A stretch of DNA of 64,000 nucleotides from Ereboglobus luteus (lineage in GTDB: Bacteria > Verrucomicrobiota > Verrucomicrobiia > Opitutales > Opitutaceae), in assembly GCF_003096195.1 (NCBI RefSeq), contig NZ_CP023004.1, positions 3,948,501-4,012,500 on the forward strand, in the 5' to 3' direction. Under the pieces are notes generated by a model. It was not told the origin of the DNA, made no database searches, and saw only the letters and a program-made list of their open reading frames with translations. The translations under genes and the position numbers were made by a program. This document shows, piece by piece, positions 20,968-31,421 of the stretch (positions within the stretch are counted from its first letter, which is position 1; each line of letters begins with the position of its first letter).

Positions 20968-21972
20968 ATGATTCCGGATTCTTTTTTCCAGATGACAGCC
21001 ACTCCCAACCACGAGCCATTTATTGTCCGCCCGCGCAACGAACCCGCGCCGCTTTCCCAAATCCAGGAGGAAATCCTCGCGCTCAAACGCGAGCGCAACG
21101 CCGTCATCCTCGCGCACAATTACCAGATCGAGTCGATCCAGCGCATCGCCGATTACGTGGGCGACTCGCTCGGGCTCGCCTATCAGGCGCAACAGGCTCA
21201 GGCCGACGTTATCCTTTTTTGTGGCGTGCACTTCATGGCCGAGACAGCGAAAATCGTAAACCCGTCGCGCACCGTGCTCCTGCCCGACCTCGACGCCGGT
21301 TGCTCGCTCTCCGACTCGTGCCCCGCCGGGCAACTCGCCGCTTACAAGGCAGCGCATCCCGACACCTACGTCGTCGCCTACATCAACTGCTCCGCCGCCG
21401 TGAAGGCGCTCAGCGACGTGATCTGCACGAGCGGCAACGCAGCCAAAATCGTCGCGCGCGTGCCCGCCGATAAAAAAATCCTTTTTGTGCCCGACCAGAA
21501 CCTCGGCCAGTGGGTGCGCCAGCAAACGGGCCGCGACATGCAGCTCTGGCCCGGCAGCTGTTACGCGCACGTGCAGTTCACCGTCGCAGCGATTGAAAAA
21601 ATCCGCTCGCAATTTCCCGGCGCGCCCGTCGTCGCGCATCCCGAGTGCGTGCAAGCCGTGCGCGACATCGCCGACGAGGTATGCTCGACCGAGCTCATGA
21701 TCGGCTTTGCCAAAAAAACGCCCGCGCGCGAAATCATCGTCGTGACGGAAAGCGGCATGCTCCACCGCCTCCAGCGCGAGGTGCCTGACAAAACATTCAT
21801 CGCCGGCCCAACCGACACCTGCGCGTGCAACGACTGCCGTTTCATGAAAATGAACACGATCGAGAAAGTGCGAGACGCGTTGAAAAACATGTCGCCCGCG
21901 ATCGAAATGCCCGAGGACATCCGCGCCGCCGCGTTTGCCCCGATCCAGCGCATGCTCGACTGGAGCAAGTGA
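20968..21972 (+). CDS. nadA: Quinolinate synthase NadA
   Basis: This [4Fe-4S] enzyme condenses iminoaspartate with dihydroxyacetone phosphate to quinolinate in NAD biosynthesis. At 334 residues it has normal length. Family motifs are intact: ILAHNYQ near the N-terminus, FCGVHFMAETAKI, LPDLDAGCSLSDSCP with a cluster Cys, VCTSGNA-type IYVxYINCSA region, VPDQNLG, VAHPEC with the second Cys, and GPTDTCACNDCRFMKMNT with the third. The ATG at 20968 and an internal ATG at 20992 are both possible. No nadB or nadC is nearby, so the gene appears isolated. It is cytoplasmic. Confidence 0.95.
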   Translation: MIPDSFFQMTATPNHEPFIVRPRNEPAPLSQIQEEILALKRERNAVILAHNYQIESIQRIADYVGDSLGLAYQAQQAQADVILFCGVHFMAETAKIVNPSRTVLLPDLDAGCSLSDSCPAGQLAAYKAAHPDTYVVAYINCSAAVKALSDVICTSGNAAKIVARVPADKKILFVPDQNLGQWVRQQTGRDMQLWPGSCYAHVQFTVAAIEKIRSQFPGAPVVAHPECVQAVRDIADEVCSTELMIGFAKKTPAREIIVVTESGMLHRLQREVPDKTFIAGPTDTCACNDCRFMKMNTIEKVRDALKNMSPAIEMPEDIRAAAFAPIQRMLDWSK

Positions 21973-21979
21973 GGGCGCG

Positions 21980-22005
21980 TTGGAGGGCGGAGCGTCGCCC
22001 TCCAA
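21980..22005. repeat. Inverted repeat between nadA and the DUF4199-like gene
   Basis: TTGGAGGGC and GCCCTCCAA (9-bp perfect arms, 8-nt loop) lie 7 bp after the nadA stop and 5 bp before the stop of the convergent downstream gene. It may act as a bidirectional terminator. There is no long T-run, and it may equally be another dispersed palindrome family. Confidence 0.6.
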
Positions 22006-22009
22006 ATTG

Positions 22010-22576
22010 TCACTGCGCGGCTGGCGGCGGGATGACCGGAGGGACGACCGGCGGTGTTGCCGCGGGACTCGGCGGATTGCGTTTCACGATTGCCGCGACG
22101 ATCAGCGAGGAAACCACGCCGAAAAACATCTGGCTCAGAAAACCCATCGCGGCCAGAGCGCCCGGATGGAAAAACATGCGCGTGATTTTTTCCGCGGCCT
22201 CCATTTGCCGGGCGTTCATTCCGGCATCGGCCCATTTCTGTTCGACGAACGTCATCATGTGATCCGCGTAATCGGGATTGATAAATGTGAAGTGGACAAA
22301 AGTGTAAACCGCGCCGATGAGCGCCGCTACGAGCACGATCACCACACCCGCGCCGACTCCCTGGCCAAACGTCAGGCACTGGTCATTGTTTTCATCGCGC
22401 ACCGCGCGCACGCCGAGCCAGATCACAAAAAAGCCCGCGATCACGCCAATCCATTGAAACATCGAGGCCAGCGTCGAGCCGACCCTTTCCGTTTGAAGTC
22501 CGAGCAGATAGCCGACCAACGTCAGCGCGATGCCGACTGCGGCGAGGATAAGTCCGTAGGTTGTCTTGGTGCTCAT
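22010..22576 (-). CDS. DUF4199-like inner-membrane protein
   Basis: A 188-residue protein from ATG 22576, chosen because MSTKTTYGLILAAVGIALTLVGYLLG is a natural N-terminal membrane helix; the longer frame upstream overlaps argF and is not credible. Four membrane helices are predicted from hydrophobicity (near residues 8-28, 38-55, 78-98 and 145-165), and the tail is Pro-rich (PPVVPPVIPPPAAQ). The layout matches the DUF4199 family of bacterial membrane proteins of unknown role. It is divergent from argF with 181 bp between starts and convergent with nadA. Confidence 0.7.
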   Translation of the reverse strand: MSTKTTYGLILAAVGIALTLVGYLLGLQTERVGSTLASMFQWIGVIAGFFVIWLGVRAVRDENNDQCLTFGQGVGAGVVIVLVAALIGAVYTFVHFTFINPDYADHMMTFVEQKWADAGMNARQMEAAEKITRMFFHPGALAAMGFLSQMFFGVVSSLIVAAIVKRNPPSPAATPPVVPPVIPPPAAQ

Positions 22577-22757
22577 ACGTAAGGTGAATCGCACGCTACG
22601 AAGATTTTCCCCGTGCGCAAGACACACCTCGCGCACGGCGCGCCGCCGCCGGAGCCGGCCCGCATGACAGTCAGCCTCATTTTTCGCTCGTAGTGCGCCG
22701 CGCCGCCGCATAAACACGACCGCTTTCCCAGTCACACCGCCAACAATAACAAACACG

Positions 22758-23717
22758 ATGAAGCACTTCCTCAAAGAAACCGATTTCACACAGAACGAAG
22801 CGGCCGAAGTCCTCGCGCTGGCCCGCGACCTTAAGCAGGAACGCGGACGCAACACCCCCGCCGTGCTCAAGCACCAGACCTGGGCGATGATCTTTTCCAA
22901 GTCCTCCACCCGCACGCGCGTCTCGTTCGAGGTCGGCATCCACGAGCTCGGAGGCAATCCGCTTTTCCTCAACAAAAACGACATCCAGCTCGGTCGCGGC
23001 GAAAGCATCGGCGACACCGCGCGCGTGCTCTCGCGCATGGTGCACGGCCTGATCGTGCGCACCTACGACCACGCCGAGGTCGAGCAACTCGCCGAGCTCG
23101 GCAACGTGCCCGTCATCAACGCGCTCACCGACTTCCTGCACCCGTGCCAGATCTACGCCGACGCCTTCACGCTCGCCGAGCGCTGGACCCCGCCCGGCGG
23201 CGACCTGCTCGCCTCGCTCAAGGGCCGCAAAATCGCGTTCCTCGGCGACACCGCCTGCAACATGGCCAACTCGTGGATTCTCGGCGCAAACCTCTTCGGC
23301 ATGGAAATCTCGCTCGCCGGTCCGAAAGGCTTCGAGCCCTCCGCCGAGTTCAACACGCTCCTCGCTGCCGAAAGCAAACGCCTCGGCCTCCCCGGCAAAT
23401 ACCAGTTTACGACCGATCCCTACGAAGCCGTGAAAAACGCCGACGTTGTTTACACCGACGTCTGGGTGAGCATGGGCAAGGAGGACGAGGCCGCCGAGCG
23501 CATCAAAACCATGTCGCCCTACAGCGTGACCGCGCAACTCTTCGCCGCCGCCAAACCCGACGCGTGGTTCATGCACTGCCTCCCCGCGTATGTGGGCAAG
23601 GAAGTGACGCAAGACGTGCTCGACCACCCGCGCTCGATCATCTTCGACGAGGCCGAAAACCGCCTCCACGCGCAAAAAGCCATCATGGCCGTGCTCGCGC
23701 AACAACCGCGAGGCTAG
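22758..23717 (+). CDS. argF: Ornithine carbamoyltransferase
   Basis: The cytoplasmic enzyme makes citrulline from ornithine and carbamoyl phosphate. It has 319 residues, the usual length. The carbamoyl-phosphate loop SKSSTRTRVSFE (residues ~47-58) and the HPCQI-type segment (DFLHPCQIYADAFT) are present. The ornithine side is shown by the DVWVSMG segment and by HCLPA (residue ~273), which separates ornithine from aspartate transcarbamylases. argG follows 174 bp downstream on the same strand, so the two last-but-one steps of arginine synthesis are clustered. The gap holds an imperfect inverted repeat and no gene. Confidence 0.96.
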   Translation: MKHFLKETDFTQNEAAEVLALARDLKQERGRNTPAVLKHQTWAMIFSKSSTRTRVSFEVGIHELGGNPLFLNKNDIQLGRGESIGDTARVLSRMVHGLIVRTYDHAEVEQLAELGNVPVINALTDFLHPCQIYADAFTLAERWTPPGGDLLASLKGRKIAFLGDTACNMANSWILGANLFGMEISLAGPKGFEPSAEFNTLLAAESKRLGLPGKYQFTTDPYEAVKNADVVYTDVWVSMGKEDEAAERIKTMSPYSVTAQLFAAAKPDAWFMHCLPAYVGKEVTQDVLDHPRSIIFDEAENRLHAQKAIMAVLAQQPRG

Positions 23718-23891
23718 TTTTGATCGCGGAAGCGCGAAAGGGCGGAAACACGAAAAATTCCCCTTAGCCATGCATTCCGCAATCAACGGCCGCTGGTGTT
23801 CCAATCCTTCCGCGCTTCCGTTTTTTCGCGTTTTCGCGATTAAAATTGAAGTGCAAGAAAACGAAGTGCATTATTTTAACTTTATTCTCCC

Positions 23892-25118
<1,227 letters not shown>

Positions 25119-25148
25119 AACGTCATTTGACGAGAAGCATCCAAAAAG

Positions 25149-25182
25149 AAATGCGCGGCACACAAAGTCGCGCATTTTTTTT
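25149..25182 (+). terminator. Rho-independent terminator of argG
   Basis: AAATGCGCG and CGCGCATTT form a perfect 9-bp stem around an 11-nt loop, with five further Ts directly after the stem. It starts 31 bp beyond the argG stop codon. Confidence 0.85.
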
Positions 25183-25247
25183 GGTAGGGCGAACCGTCCC
25201 GGTGAGCCGCAATTACCATCCGGCTCACCGGGACGGTTCGCCCTACC
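25183..25247. repeat. Perfect 27-bp inverted repeat between argG and the LptF/G-like gene
   Basis: The left arm (25183-25209) begins GGTAGGGCGAACCGTCCCGG and the right arm (25221-25247) is its exact reverse complement over 27 bp. The loop is 11 nt. It abuts the argG terminator T-run and ends 12 bp before the stop of the convergent permease gene. Perfect arms of this length indicate recent mobility or maintained selection. Confidence 0.85.
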
Positions 25248-25258
25248 CTGCCTGACGC

Positions 25259-26392
25259 TCACGTCCGCTCCACGCGCCGTAAAAGTATCAATCCCGTGCC
25301 GATGAAAACCGCGTTCGGCAGCCAGATCAAAATCTCCGGATGCAAGTCGGGCCGCTTGTCGAGCCAGCCGACCGCGACCGACATCACGTAATACACCACA
25401 ACGAGCAGCATCGCGATGCCGATGTTTGCCGACGACTCCTTGCGCTGCGTGCGGATGCCGAGCGGAATCGCAATGAGCGCGAACGAAAACACCCCGAGCG
25501 AAAACGTGAGCTTGTTGTGAATCGTGAGCGTGACCTTCAGCCGGTCGATGTCGGTGGCCTTCGGGTCGTGCGCGAGCTCGGTCCTCCGCTCCAGAAGTTC
25601 CGGCAGCGTGAGCCAGTTGAGCTTTTGCCTGAAACCGCGCCTGCCGAGAAAATCGCCGAGCGGAATCTCAACCGCCTGCTCCGTGCCGCCCATTTGCAGG
25701 ATGTTGTTGTGGTCGGCGCGCTTCTCCGGATCGGCCACCGCGCGCGCCTCGATGTTGCCCTCGAAAGGCAGCACGCGCAGGATTTCCCTGTCCAAATCGA
25801 ACTCAATGACGGCGGACGCCGCGTGATAAATGTAGGTCGCGCGCTGCTGGTTGTCCAACAGCCACACCCAGAGGTTCTGGTAAGTCTGGCCGTCCTTCTT
25901 GTCGAAAAAAATGACCGCTCCCGGAATCTCGCGCATGAAAGTGCGCGGCACAAAAAAGTTCGCCGCCGAATGCCGGAGCGCCTTCTCAAGCTCGACGTGG
26001 TAGGACACGCGCGACTTTGGCATGAGATAAAAATTGATGCCGAGCTCAGCGACGACGCCGAACAACGCAATCACAAGAATCGGGCGCGCGATTTGCAAAA
26101 TGCTACGCCCCGAAGTGCGCATGGCGGTGATCTCGTTGTCCGCCGACATGCGCCCGAGCACGAGCAGCACGCCGATGAGCATGCCGATGGGCACGGCGTA
26201 GGTGCCCACGTATTGGGCCATGTCCCAGCACAATTTCAGGAAGAGCCCGAAGGGAATGCGCCCGTCGAGCAGATACACGAGCACATCCTTGAGCAAATTG
26301 ACCGCGCCAAAAATAAATCCTATGAAAACAATCGCCGCCGCCGCCGAGGAAAGGACGGAGCTGGCGATATAACGATGTAGGATTTTGAACAT
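25259..26392 (-). CDS. LptF/LptG-family permease (YjgP/YjgQ)
   Basis: An inner-membrane subunit of the lipopolysaccharide transporter LptB2FG. It has 377 residues from ATG 26392 (MFKILHRYIASSVLSS), which gives the standard N-terminal helix. Six membrane helices are expected: the first three before residue ~120 and the last three after ~290, with the periplasmic jellyroll between. The conserved element IGMLIGVLLVLGRMSADNEITAMRTSG is clear. Whether it is LptF or LptG cannot be settled; only one is present here. It lies 99 bp downstream of the polymerase gene on the same strand, so read-through from there is possible. Confidence 0.88.
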   Translation of the reverse strand: MFKILHRYIASSVLSSAAAAIVFIGFIFGAVNLLKDVLVYLLDGRIPFGLFLKLCWDMAQYVGTYAVPIGMLIGVLLVLGRMSADNEITAMRTSGRSILQIARPILVIALFGVVAELGINFYLMPKSRVSYHVELEKALRHSAANFFVPRTFMREIPGAVIFFDKKDGQTYQNLWVWLLDNQQRATYIYHAASAVIEFDLDREILRVLPFEGNIEARAVADPEKRADHNNILQMGGTEQAVEIPLGDFLGRRGFRQKLNWLTLPELLERRTELAHDPKATDIDRLKVTLTIHNKLTFSLGVFSFALIAIPLGIRTQRKESSANIGIAMLLVVVYYVMSVAVGWLDKRPDLHPEILIWLPNAVFIGTGLILLRRVERT

Positions 26393-26491
26393 GTGCGTGA
26401 TTCGAAAAATGCGCGACGCCGCGCGGACTGCCAAGTCTGCTTTCCGCCAATCATGCGTTTTTCAAACCGGCAGGCGTGGCGGCCCGCGCCA

Positions 26492-28774
26492 CTAAAACAA
26501 CTCCCCTTGCGCGCCGGGTTTTTCGGCGGCGATTCGCTTGGCCTCGTCTCCCAGGAACGCGCCGTAGCGTTCGAGCCAGTCGTCGAGTTTGTCGTTGTAA
26601 TACACGGGATCATACGGCGCGAGCCCGGCGTCGTGGGCGCCGAGCGGGCGGGCGCGCTGCCAGTCCGCCGTTTTGCCCTTTTCCCTTGCGGTGATGTAGT
26701 AGCTGACGCGCTCGCCCATGCGCGGCCGTGGCGTCATCTGCAACGCCACCTCGGCGGTCGCGCGACGCGGCTTGCCGCCCTCGGCGATGAAGCGCTCGTA
26801 GGTCTCGGGGTTCTGCGAGAGGATTTCCGACTTCGCGAGCTCGGCCACCGGCATTTCGCATTTGCCGATGCGGCTGCGGTAATCCTCGAGGAGCGCGAGC
26901 GGCGACTCATCCGTCGCGCCGAGCAGGTAGCGGATGAGTGTGTCGCTGAGTTTTTTGAGATACGGCTCGATGCCGCGCGAGCGAAGCGCGGAACCGCGAA
27001 TGGTGATTTTGCCGCCGGGGCATTTGTCGATGAGCGCGTAGTTTTTCGACTTGTAGCAAAACATCGCCGCGTAGCTGCCGTCGTGCTCGAGTTCGATGCC
27101 CTCGGGAAGCACCGTTTGCGCGCTGGCGAGAAGCGCGGAGGGATCGGTAAAATATTTTTTTGACGAGAGGTAAATGCCGTCGGTGTCGGCCTCGAGGATG
27201 TCGCAACCCTCCGCGGCGAGCCTGTCGATGAGCGCCTGCAGGAGTTCGCGCCCGCGGCGAGTCACCTCGGCGGCGAGCGCGCCGTCGCCGAAGCGCGCGC
27301 CGGAAAATCCGAGGTAGCCGTAGAAGGAGTTGATCAGGATTTTGAAGCTCGCCTGGCGCGCCTGGTATTCGGCGCGAAGAAGTTCGTCGGCCGTGGTGCG
27401 CGCGAGTTGTTTGTATTTCAAGCGATACTCGCGCAGGCGGGCCAGCATCGGAATGAAAACGCCGAGCGTGTCGCCGGCGGGGTTTTGCCCGATGGAAAGA
27501 AGCAGGCTCGGGTAGAGCGAGGCGACGTCGAAGTGCAGCACGTTTTTGAACACGCCCTCCTTGAACGAGCGCGTGTAGCCGCCGGCGAAGGCGGACATCT
27601 CGACCGGCGCGGGGCACGACTGGCGCGCGTGATAATACTCCTCGAGGAAAAGCAGGTCGATCTTAGTCGTGGTGCCGCGCAGCGCGGCGTCCTGAAGCAG
27701 GATCGGAAACGTGCGCGTCTGCTCGAAATACGTGGGCAGGAGCAAATCGGCGAGCCCCTTGGTTTCGCGCAAATCGTCGGCGAGATAGGCGAGAAACGCC
27801 TCGCGGTTTTCGCGATACGCGTTGCGAAGTTCCGAGCCCTTGATGTAAGTGCGCGCGCCGGTGGCGTCGGCGTCCTCGGCGGTGATGCCGAAAAAGACCG
27901 CGCTGTCCTTGAGACCGTAGCTTGTCATTTCGCGCGTGGTGATGTCGTGCAATTGCACGAGCATGTAGGTGTCTATCACGGCGCGGCCGGGGATGTCGCA
28001 ACGCGGAAAATCGAGCCAGCGCTCGGCGACTTTCAGGCGCGAGTTGCGAAACGCGGCCTTCTGCCCGAAACGTCCCCACGCGCAGGGGACTTTGTGACGC
28101 CGCGCGCGCTGGCGCAGGTAGTCGAGGTCGAACTTGAAAATATTATGCCCCTCGATCGTGTCGGGATCCTCGGCGGCGAGAACCGCGTTGAATTGCTCGA
28201 GCAGTTTTTTCTCCGCCGCGGCGGTCGGTTCATCAAGGACAAGAAGCTGGCGTCTCGGCGCGGGCGAATCCGCCGATGTGAACTGGAGCCCGATGGCGAG
28301 AACATAGTCGGTCGGATTCGAGGGATCGCTAAACGCGCCCCCGCCGGCGGAATCGGTTTCGATGTCGAGCTGGCAGCGCCGAAGCTGGTGAAACCCAAGG
28401 TCGCCAAAAAGACGCTGCCGGGTTTGCAGGAGAAATTGATTTTCAAACGGACGAAGCACATCGGTGCCGACACGCGCGCCCGCCGGTGTTTTTTTGGCGG
28501 CGGAAATCAGCGCATCGTAGGCGTCGGGCGTGTCGGCGTGCGCAAGCTGCGTGAAAACGCCCCGTCCCTTGAGCGCCTCGATGCGCGCGCCCTCCGGCGA
28601 GTCAATCTCCGCCGAGGTGAGCCATGCGAAAGGATGAAACACGGCGGATTGCCCGGCGCGAGTGCCGTCGGCATTCGCAAGCGAAAGGTGCGCGACGCCG
28701 TCGCCGTCGATCCAAAGGCCGCAGATGCTCTGCGCTGAGTTTTGAGCGGAGGGAGTTTGCCCGGACATGGACAA
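26492..28774 (-). CDS. Family B DNA polymerase with 3'-5' exonuclease
   Basis: A DNA polymerase of 760 residues. The exonuclease motifs are intact: ExoI LDIETDS (~residue 138), ExoII in EGHNIFKFDLDYL and ExoIII YLADDLRE. The palm motifs are motif A DVASLYPSLLLS (~416), motif B NSFYGYLGFSG and motif C EADTDGIYL (~529). This is the bacterial PolB-type architecture, similar in length to E. coli Pol II (783 residues). Family knowledge suggests a role in repair or translesion synthesis. ATG 28774 and 28768 are both usable starts. No SOS box was recognised upstream. It probably shares a transcript with the LptF/G-like gene. Confidence 0.92.
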   Translation of the reverse strand: MSMSGQTPSAQNSAQSICGLWIDGDGVAHLSLANADGTRAGQSAVFHPFAWLTSAEIDSPEGARIEALKGRGVFTQLAHADTPDAYDALISAAKKTPAGARVGTDVLRPFENQFLLQTRQRLFGDLGFHQLRRCQLDIETDSAGGGAFSDPSNPTDYVLAIGLQFTSADSPAPRRQLLVLDEPTAAAEKKLLEQFNAVLAAEDPDTIEGHNIFKFDLDYLRQRARRHKVPCAWGRFGQKAAFRNSRLKVAERWLDFPRCDIPGRAVIDTYMLVQLHDITTREMTSYGLKDSAVFFGITAEDADATGARTYIKGSELRNAYRENREAFLAYLADDLRETKGLADLLLPTYFEQTRTFPILLQDAALRGTTTKIDLLFLEEYYHARQSCPAPVEMSAFAGGYTRSFKEGVFKNVLHFDVASLYPSLLLSIGQNPAGDTLGVFIPMLARLREYRLKYKQLARTTADELLRAEYQARQASFKILINSFYGYLGFSGARFGDGALAAEVTRRGRELLQALIDRLAAEGCDILEADTDGIYLSSKKYFTDPSALLASAQTVLPEGIELEHDGSYAAMFCYKSKNYALIDKCPGGKITIRGSALRSRGIEPYLKKLSDTLIRYLLGATDESPLALLEDYRSRIGKCEMPVAELAKSEILSQNPETYERFIAEGGKPRRATAEVALQMTPRPRMGERVSYYITAREKGKTADWQRARPLGAHDAGLAPYDPVYYNDKLDDWLERYGAFLGDEAKRIAAEKPGAQGELF

Positions 28775-28830
28775 CTACATGCGCGAGAACCCCGCGCAGG
28801 TCAACGCCGCCGAGCAAGGCATCCCCCACC

Positions 28831-30858
28831 CTAGCGCGCGGAGATCGGCACGGTCGTGAACGCGCTTATTTTTTTGCGCAGGGGCATGGGGTTGGCCTCT
28901 ATTTTTAATTGGGTGCCGAGCGGGAACGGGCGGCCGATGCCGATGGCCACGCCTTTTTCGTTGGCGAGATAGGGCTCGGCAAATAACTGGCGCGGGACTC
29001 CGCGTGTCTTTTTGCCAACATAGGCGTGATAAATCGCCCATTTCGACTCGCCGGTTGGCGAGGGCACATAACAGGCGTTGCCCGTGCCGACGACTTCATC
29101 CGAGGCCTTGAAAATGGGCTTGTCCGCCTTTCGCCAGTGGGCGGGATTCATCGGATCGTCGCCGGTCAATTTCATCAGCCCGATCGCGTAATGCGGCGTC
29201 CAATAACCGCTGCCCGCGTAAAAGAGATAGAGCGCGCCGTCGTCGCCATAAACCGGCGTGCCGCCCTCGACCACTTCGGGATACATGCCCGCCTTCCCCG
29301 GGCCGGCGCCGCGTTTTTCCCACGCGAGCGTCGGTCGGCAGATGATGGAGGGGTTTCCCGCGATGGTCCAGGGATTGAGCAGGCGGTCGATGCAGATGAT
29401 TTGGTAGCGGTCGCCGGTGTTTTTGGATTGGGCGTCCCCGACTTCGCTCACCCAGATGGCGTAGAGGTTGCCGTTGTGCTTGAGGATTTTCGCGCCGCCG
29501 CACCAGGTTTTGTTGAAGGCGCTGTCTTTTGCGGCGGCTGTCACCCGCGTGGCGGTGTGCGGTTTGCGGGCGCCGGTCGCCTCGCCGTAAGGGCCGAGCG
29601 GGGTGCCGGAGAGCGAGCGGAGCACAAACATGCGCTGGCCTTGCGAGGGGCGTCCGCTACCGTCGTTGGCGGAGAGGTAAAGATACCAGCCGGCGTTTTC
29701 CGCGCCGACTTCGCTTTCGGAAAAGTGATAGATTTTTGGGGACCAGAGGTTGCGAGACCACGGTTTGCCGGCGGAGGGTTTGTAGATGACAACCGACTTG
29801 GCGTGCGCCAGGTCGGGGAGGTTGGCGACTTGCCTCATGTTGAGCTGCGAGCCGCCGGTGGCGGTGCTGTAATAAAAACCGTCGTGAAAAAACACCCACG
29901 GATCGGCTCCGTCGATAAGCGGATTGGTGAAGGTGAGCGCGCCGGCGTTGCGTTTGTCGAGCAGGCCCGGCGATGCCGCAAGCGTGGAGGTTTTGCCGCC
30001 GCGCAGTTCGCTCGCGCCGGTGACGGCGGTGGCGCTGGTGAAATCGCCGCCGTTGATTGTGAGCGCGTAATTGCCGGCAAACTCCGCGCCGTTGTGGCGC
30101 GCGGCCGCGATGCTGGCGTGAAAAACACCGTTGTTAATTGTGACGCGGGCGTCGCCTCGAATCGACGCTTTAGCAAAAGCGCCGAGCACGGCGACGCCGC
30201 CGTAAAACGTGCCGCCATTAATCGTCATCTCCGCGTCGCCGGTGTGCCGGCCCGAGCCTGCGGCGCACACCGCGCCGTGAAATTGTCCGCCGTTGATCGT
30301 CACACGGAGCGTGCCGGTTGTGGACCCGGCATCCTGGAATGTGCCGCCGGCCACGATGTCCCATCGGCCGCTGTCGATGGTGAGATCGGATCCGTCGGGG
30401 CCGCCCGCGCCGACGATACTTGGAAAGCCGCATCCTTCCGACGGCTCGCAGGAAACATCGCCGTCGAACACAACCTTGCGGGCGTTGCAATAGATGCGGC
30501 TTGTCCTGGCATCCGGCGCGAAGACGAGGCCGGCAAATGTCGCCGGGCCGTTGATGGAATAACTGCCGCCGATGATCAGCCTGGCGCCGTTTTCCTTCCG
30601 GTAATCCCTTCCGTCGTGAACACTGGTGATGGTGATGCGCGCATCGTGCGCGGGTGCGAGGAATTTTTCGCCGAGCCGCGTCGGGCCGCGCACGACGATT
30701 GTGCCGCCGTCGAGGAGTTGATCGAAGGCCGCTGAAAACTCGGCGGCGCCGGCGGTCGCGTCCGGACCGCCGACAAAGGCGACACGCTCCGTTTGCGTCG
30801 CCGCGAAAACTGAAAGCTGAATGCTGAAAAACAGAATCAGGCGCGCGGGGAGTTTCAT
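28831..30858 (-). CDS. Secreted GH43-like glycosidase with N-terminal beta-helix-like domain
   Basis: A protein of 675 residues from ATG 30858, with a signal peptide (MKLPARLILFFSIQLSVFA). Residues ~25-300 carry repeated TING-G-F units (VTINGGQFHGAV, MTINGGTFYGGV, VTINNGVFHASI, LTINGGDFTSAT), suggesting a right-handed beta-helix. Residues ~308-660 look like a five-bladed GH43 propeller: the base Asp in GADPWVFFHDGFYY, the acid Glu in YPEVVEGG and the late His in WAIYHAYVG. Family knowledge points to arabinofuranosidase or xylosidase-type activity on plant glycans. It is the last gene of the catabolic operon, 99 bp after the small secreted protein. The fusion of a beta-helix to GH43 is not one I recognise as common. 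Confidence 0.8.
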   Translation of the reverse strand: MKLPARLILFFSIQLSVFAATQTERVAFVGGPDATAGAAEFSAAFDQLLDGGTIVVRGPTRLGEKFLAPAHDARITITSVHDGRDYRKENGARLIIGGSYSINGPATFAGLVFAPDARTSRIYCNARKVVFDGDVSCEPSEGCGFPSIVGAGGPDGSDLTIDSGRWDIVAGGTFQDAGSTTGTLRVTINGGQFHGAVCAAGSGRHTGDAEMTINGGTFYGGVAVLGAFAKASIRGDARVTINNGVFHASIAAARHNGAEFAGNYALTINGGDFTSATAVTGASELRGGKTSTLAASPGLLDKRNAGALTFTNPLIDGADPWVFFHDGFYYSTATGGSQLNMRQVANLPDLAHAKSVVIYKPSAGKPWSRNLWSPKIYHFSESEVGAENAGWYLYLSANDGSGRPSQGQRMFVLRSLSGTPLGPYGEATGARKPHTATRVTAAAKDSAFNKTWCGGAKILKHNGNLYAIWVSEVGDAQSKNTGDRYQIICIDRLLNPWTIAGNPSIICRPTLAWEKRGAGPGKAGMYPEVVEGGTPVYGDDGALYLFYAGSGYWTPHYAIGLMKLTGDDPMNPAHWRKADKPIFKASDEVVGTGNACYVPSPTGESKWAIYHAYVGKKTRGVPRQLFAEPYLANEKGVAIGIGRPFPLGTQLKIEANPMPLRKKISAFTTVPISAR

Positions 30859-30957
30859 GTGATGGGCGGTGCGGTGTGTTCGCGACGTCATTCGACGTGA
30901 TTCGGCTCAAATCGAGTTGTTTCGATTTGTGTCGAGTTGCGTCGAACGGGCGGGCGC

Positions 30958-31410
30958 TTACTTTTTCTTGTCTTCGTCGATCAAGGTGACTTCCCGCATT
31001 AATTTGTAGCCGAGGATGTCGCGAATTTCCACGCGCCCGGTGAAGGTTTCGGTTTGTTTTTTCGCGTCACCTTCGATGCGACGGGCGATGGGATCTATTT
31101 TTTCGCGATAGGTGTCGAGGGCGGCGTAGTTTTTGAGCTGCACCATGGACATCACGTTAAAATCGTCCGGCGACGAGGTCTGGCCGTAGAGGATTTTATA
31201 ATCCATGATGATGCCCTCCTTCTTCGCCTCATCGAAGACTGCCTTGAAGGTCTTGGAGATGCTTTTGAAGTAGGCGTCGTGCATGCCGTGCTTGAGGCGC
31301 ACGAGGATGATGTCCCAGACGGGACCCTCGGTGTAGGGAGCGTTGCTTTGGGCCGGCGCCGGGAGTGCGGCAAAGATGGCGACGATTGCGGCGAGAATGA
31401 GTTTTTTCAT
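30958..31410 (-). CDS. Small secreted protein, possible dimeric alpha/beta-barrel fold
   Basis: A 150-residue protein from ATG 31410 with a clear signal peptide (MKKLILAAIVAIFAALPAPAQ). The mature part (VWDIILVRLKHGMHDAYFKSI ... FNVMSMVQLKNYAALDTY) has the spacing of ABM/NIPSNAP-like dimeric ferredoxin-fold proteins. No catalytic motif is identified and I do not recognise a named family with confidence. It is 11 bp downstream of the MFS transporter and 99 bp upstream of the GH43-like gene, so it belongs to the same operon and should act in the periplasm. Confidence 0.7.
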   Translation of the reverse strand: MKKLILAAIVAIFAALPAPAQSNAPYTEGPVWDIILVRLKHGMHDAYFKSISKTFKAVFDEAKKEGIIMDYKILYGQTSSPDDFNVMSMVQLKNYAALDTYREKIDPIARRIEGDAKKQTETFTGRVEIRDILGYKLMREVTLIDEDKKK

Positions 31411-31421
31411 GATGGTGTGTG

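Noticed and set aside
27407-28738. 443-codon plus-strand frame
   Set aside because: Antisense to the family B polymerase with complete Exo and Pol motifs.
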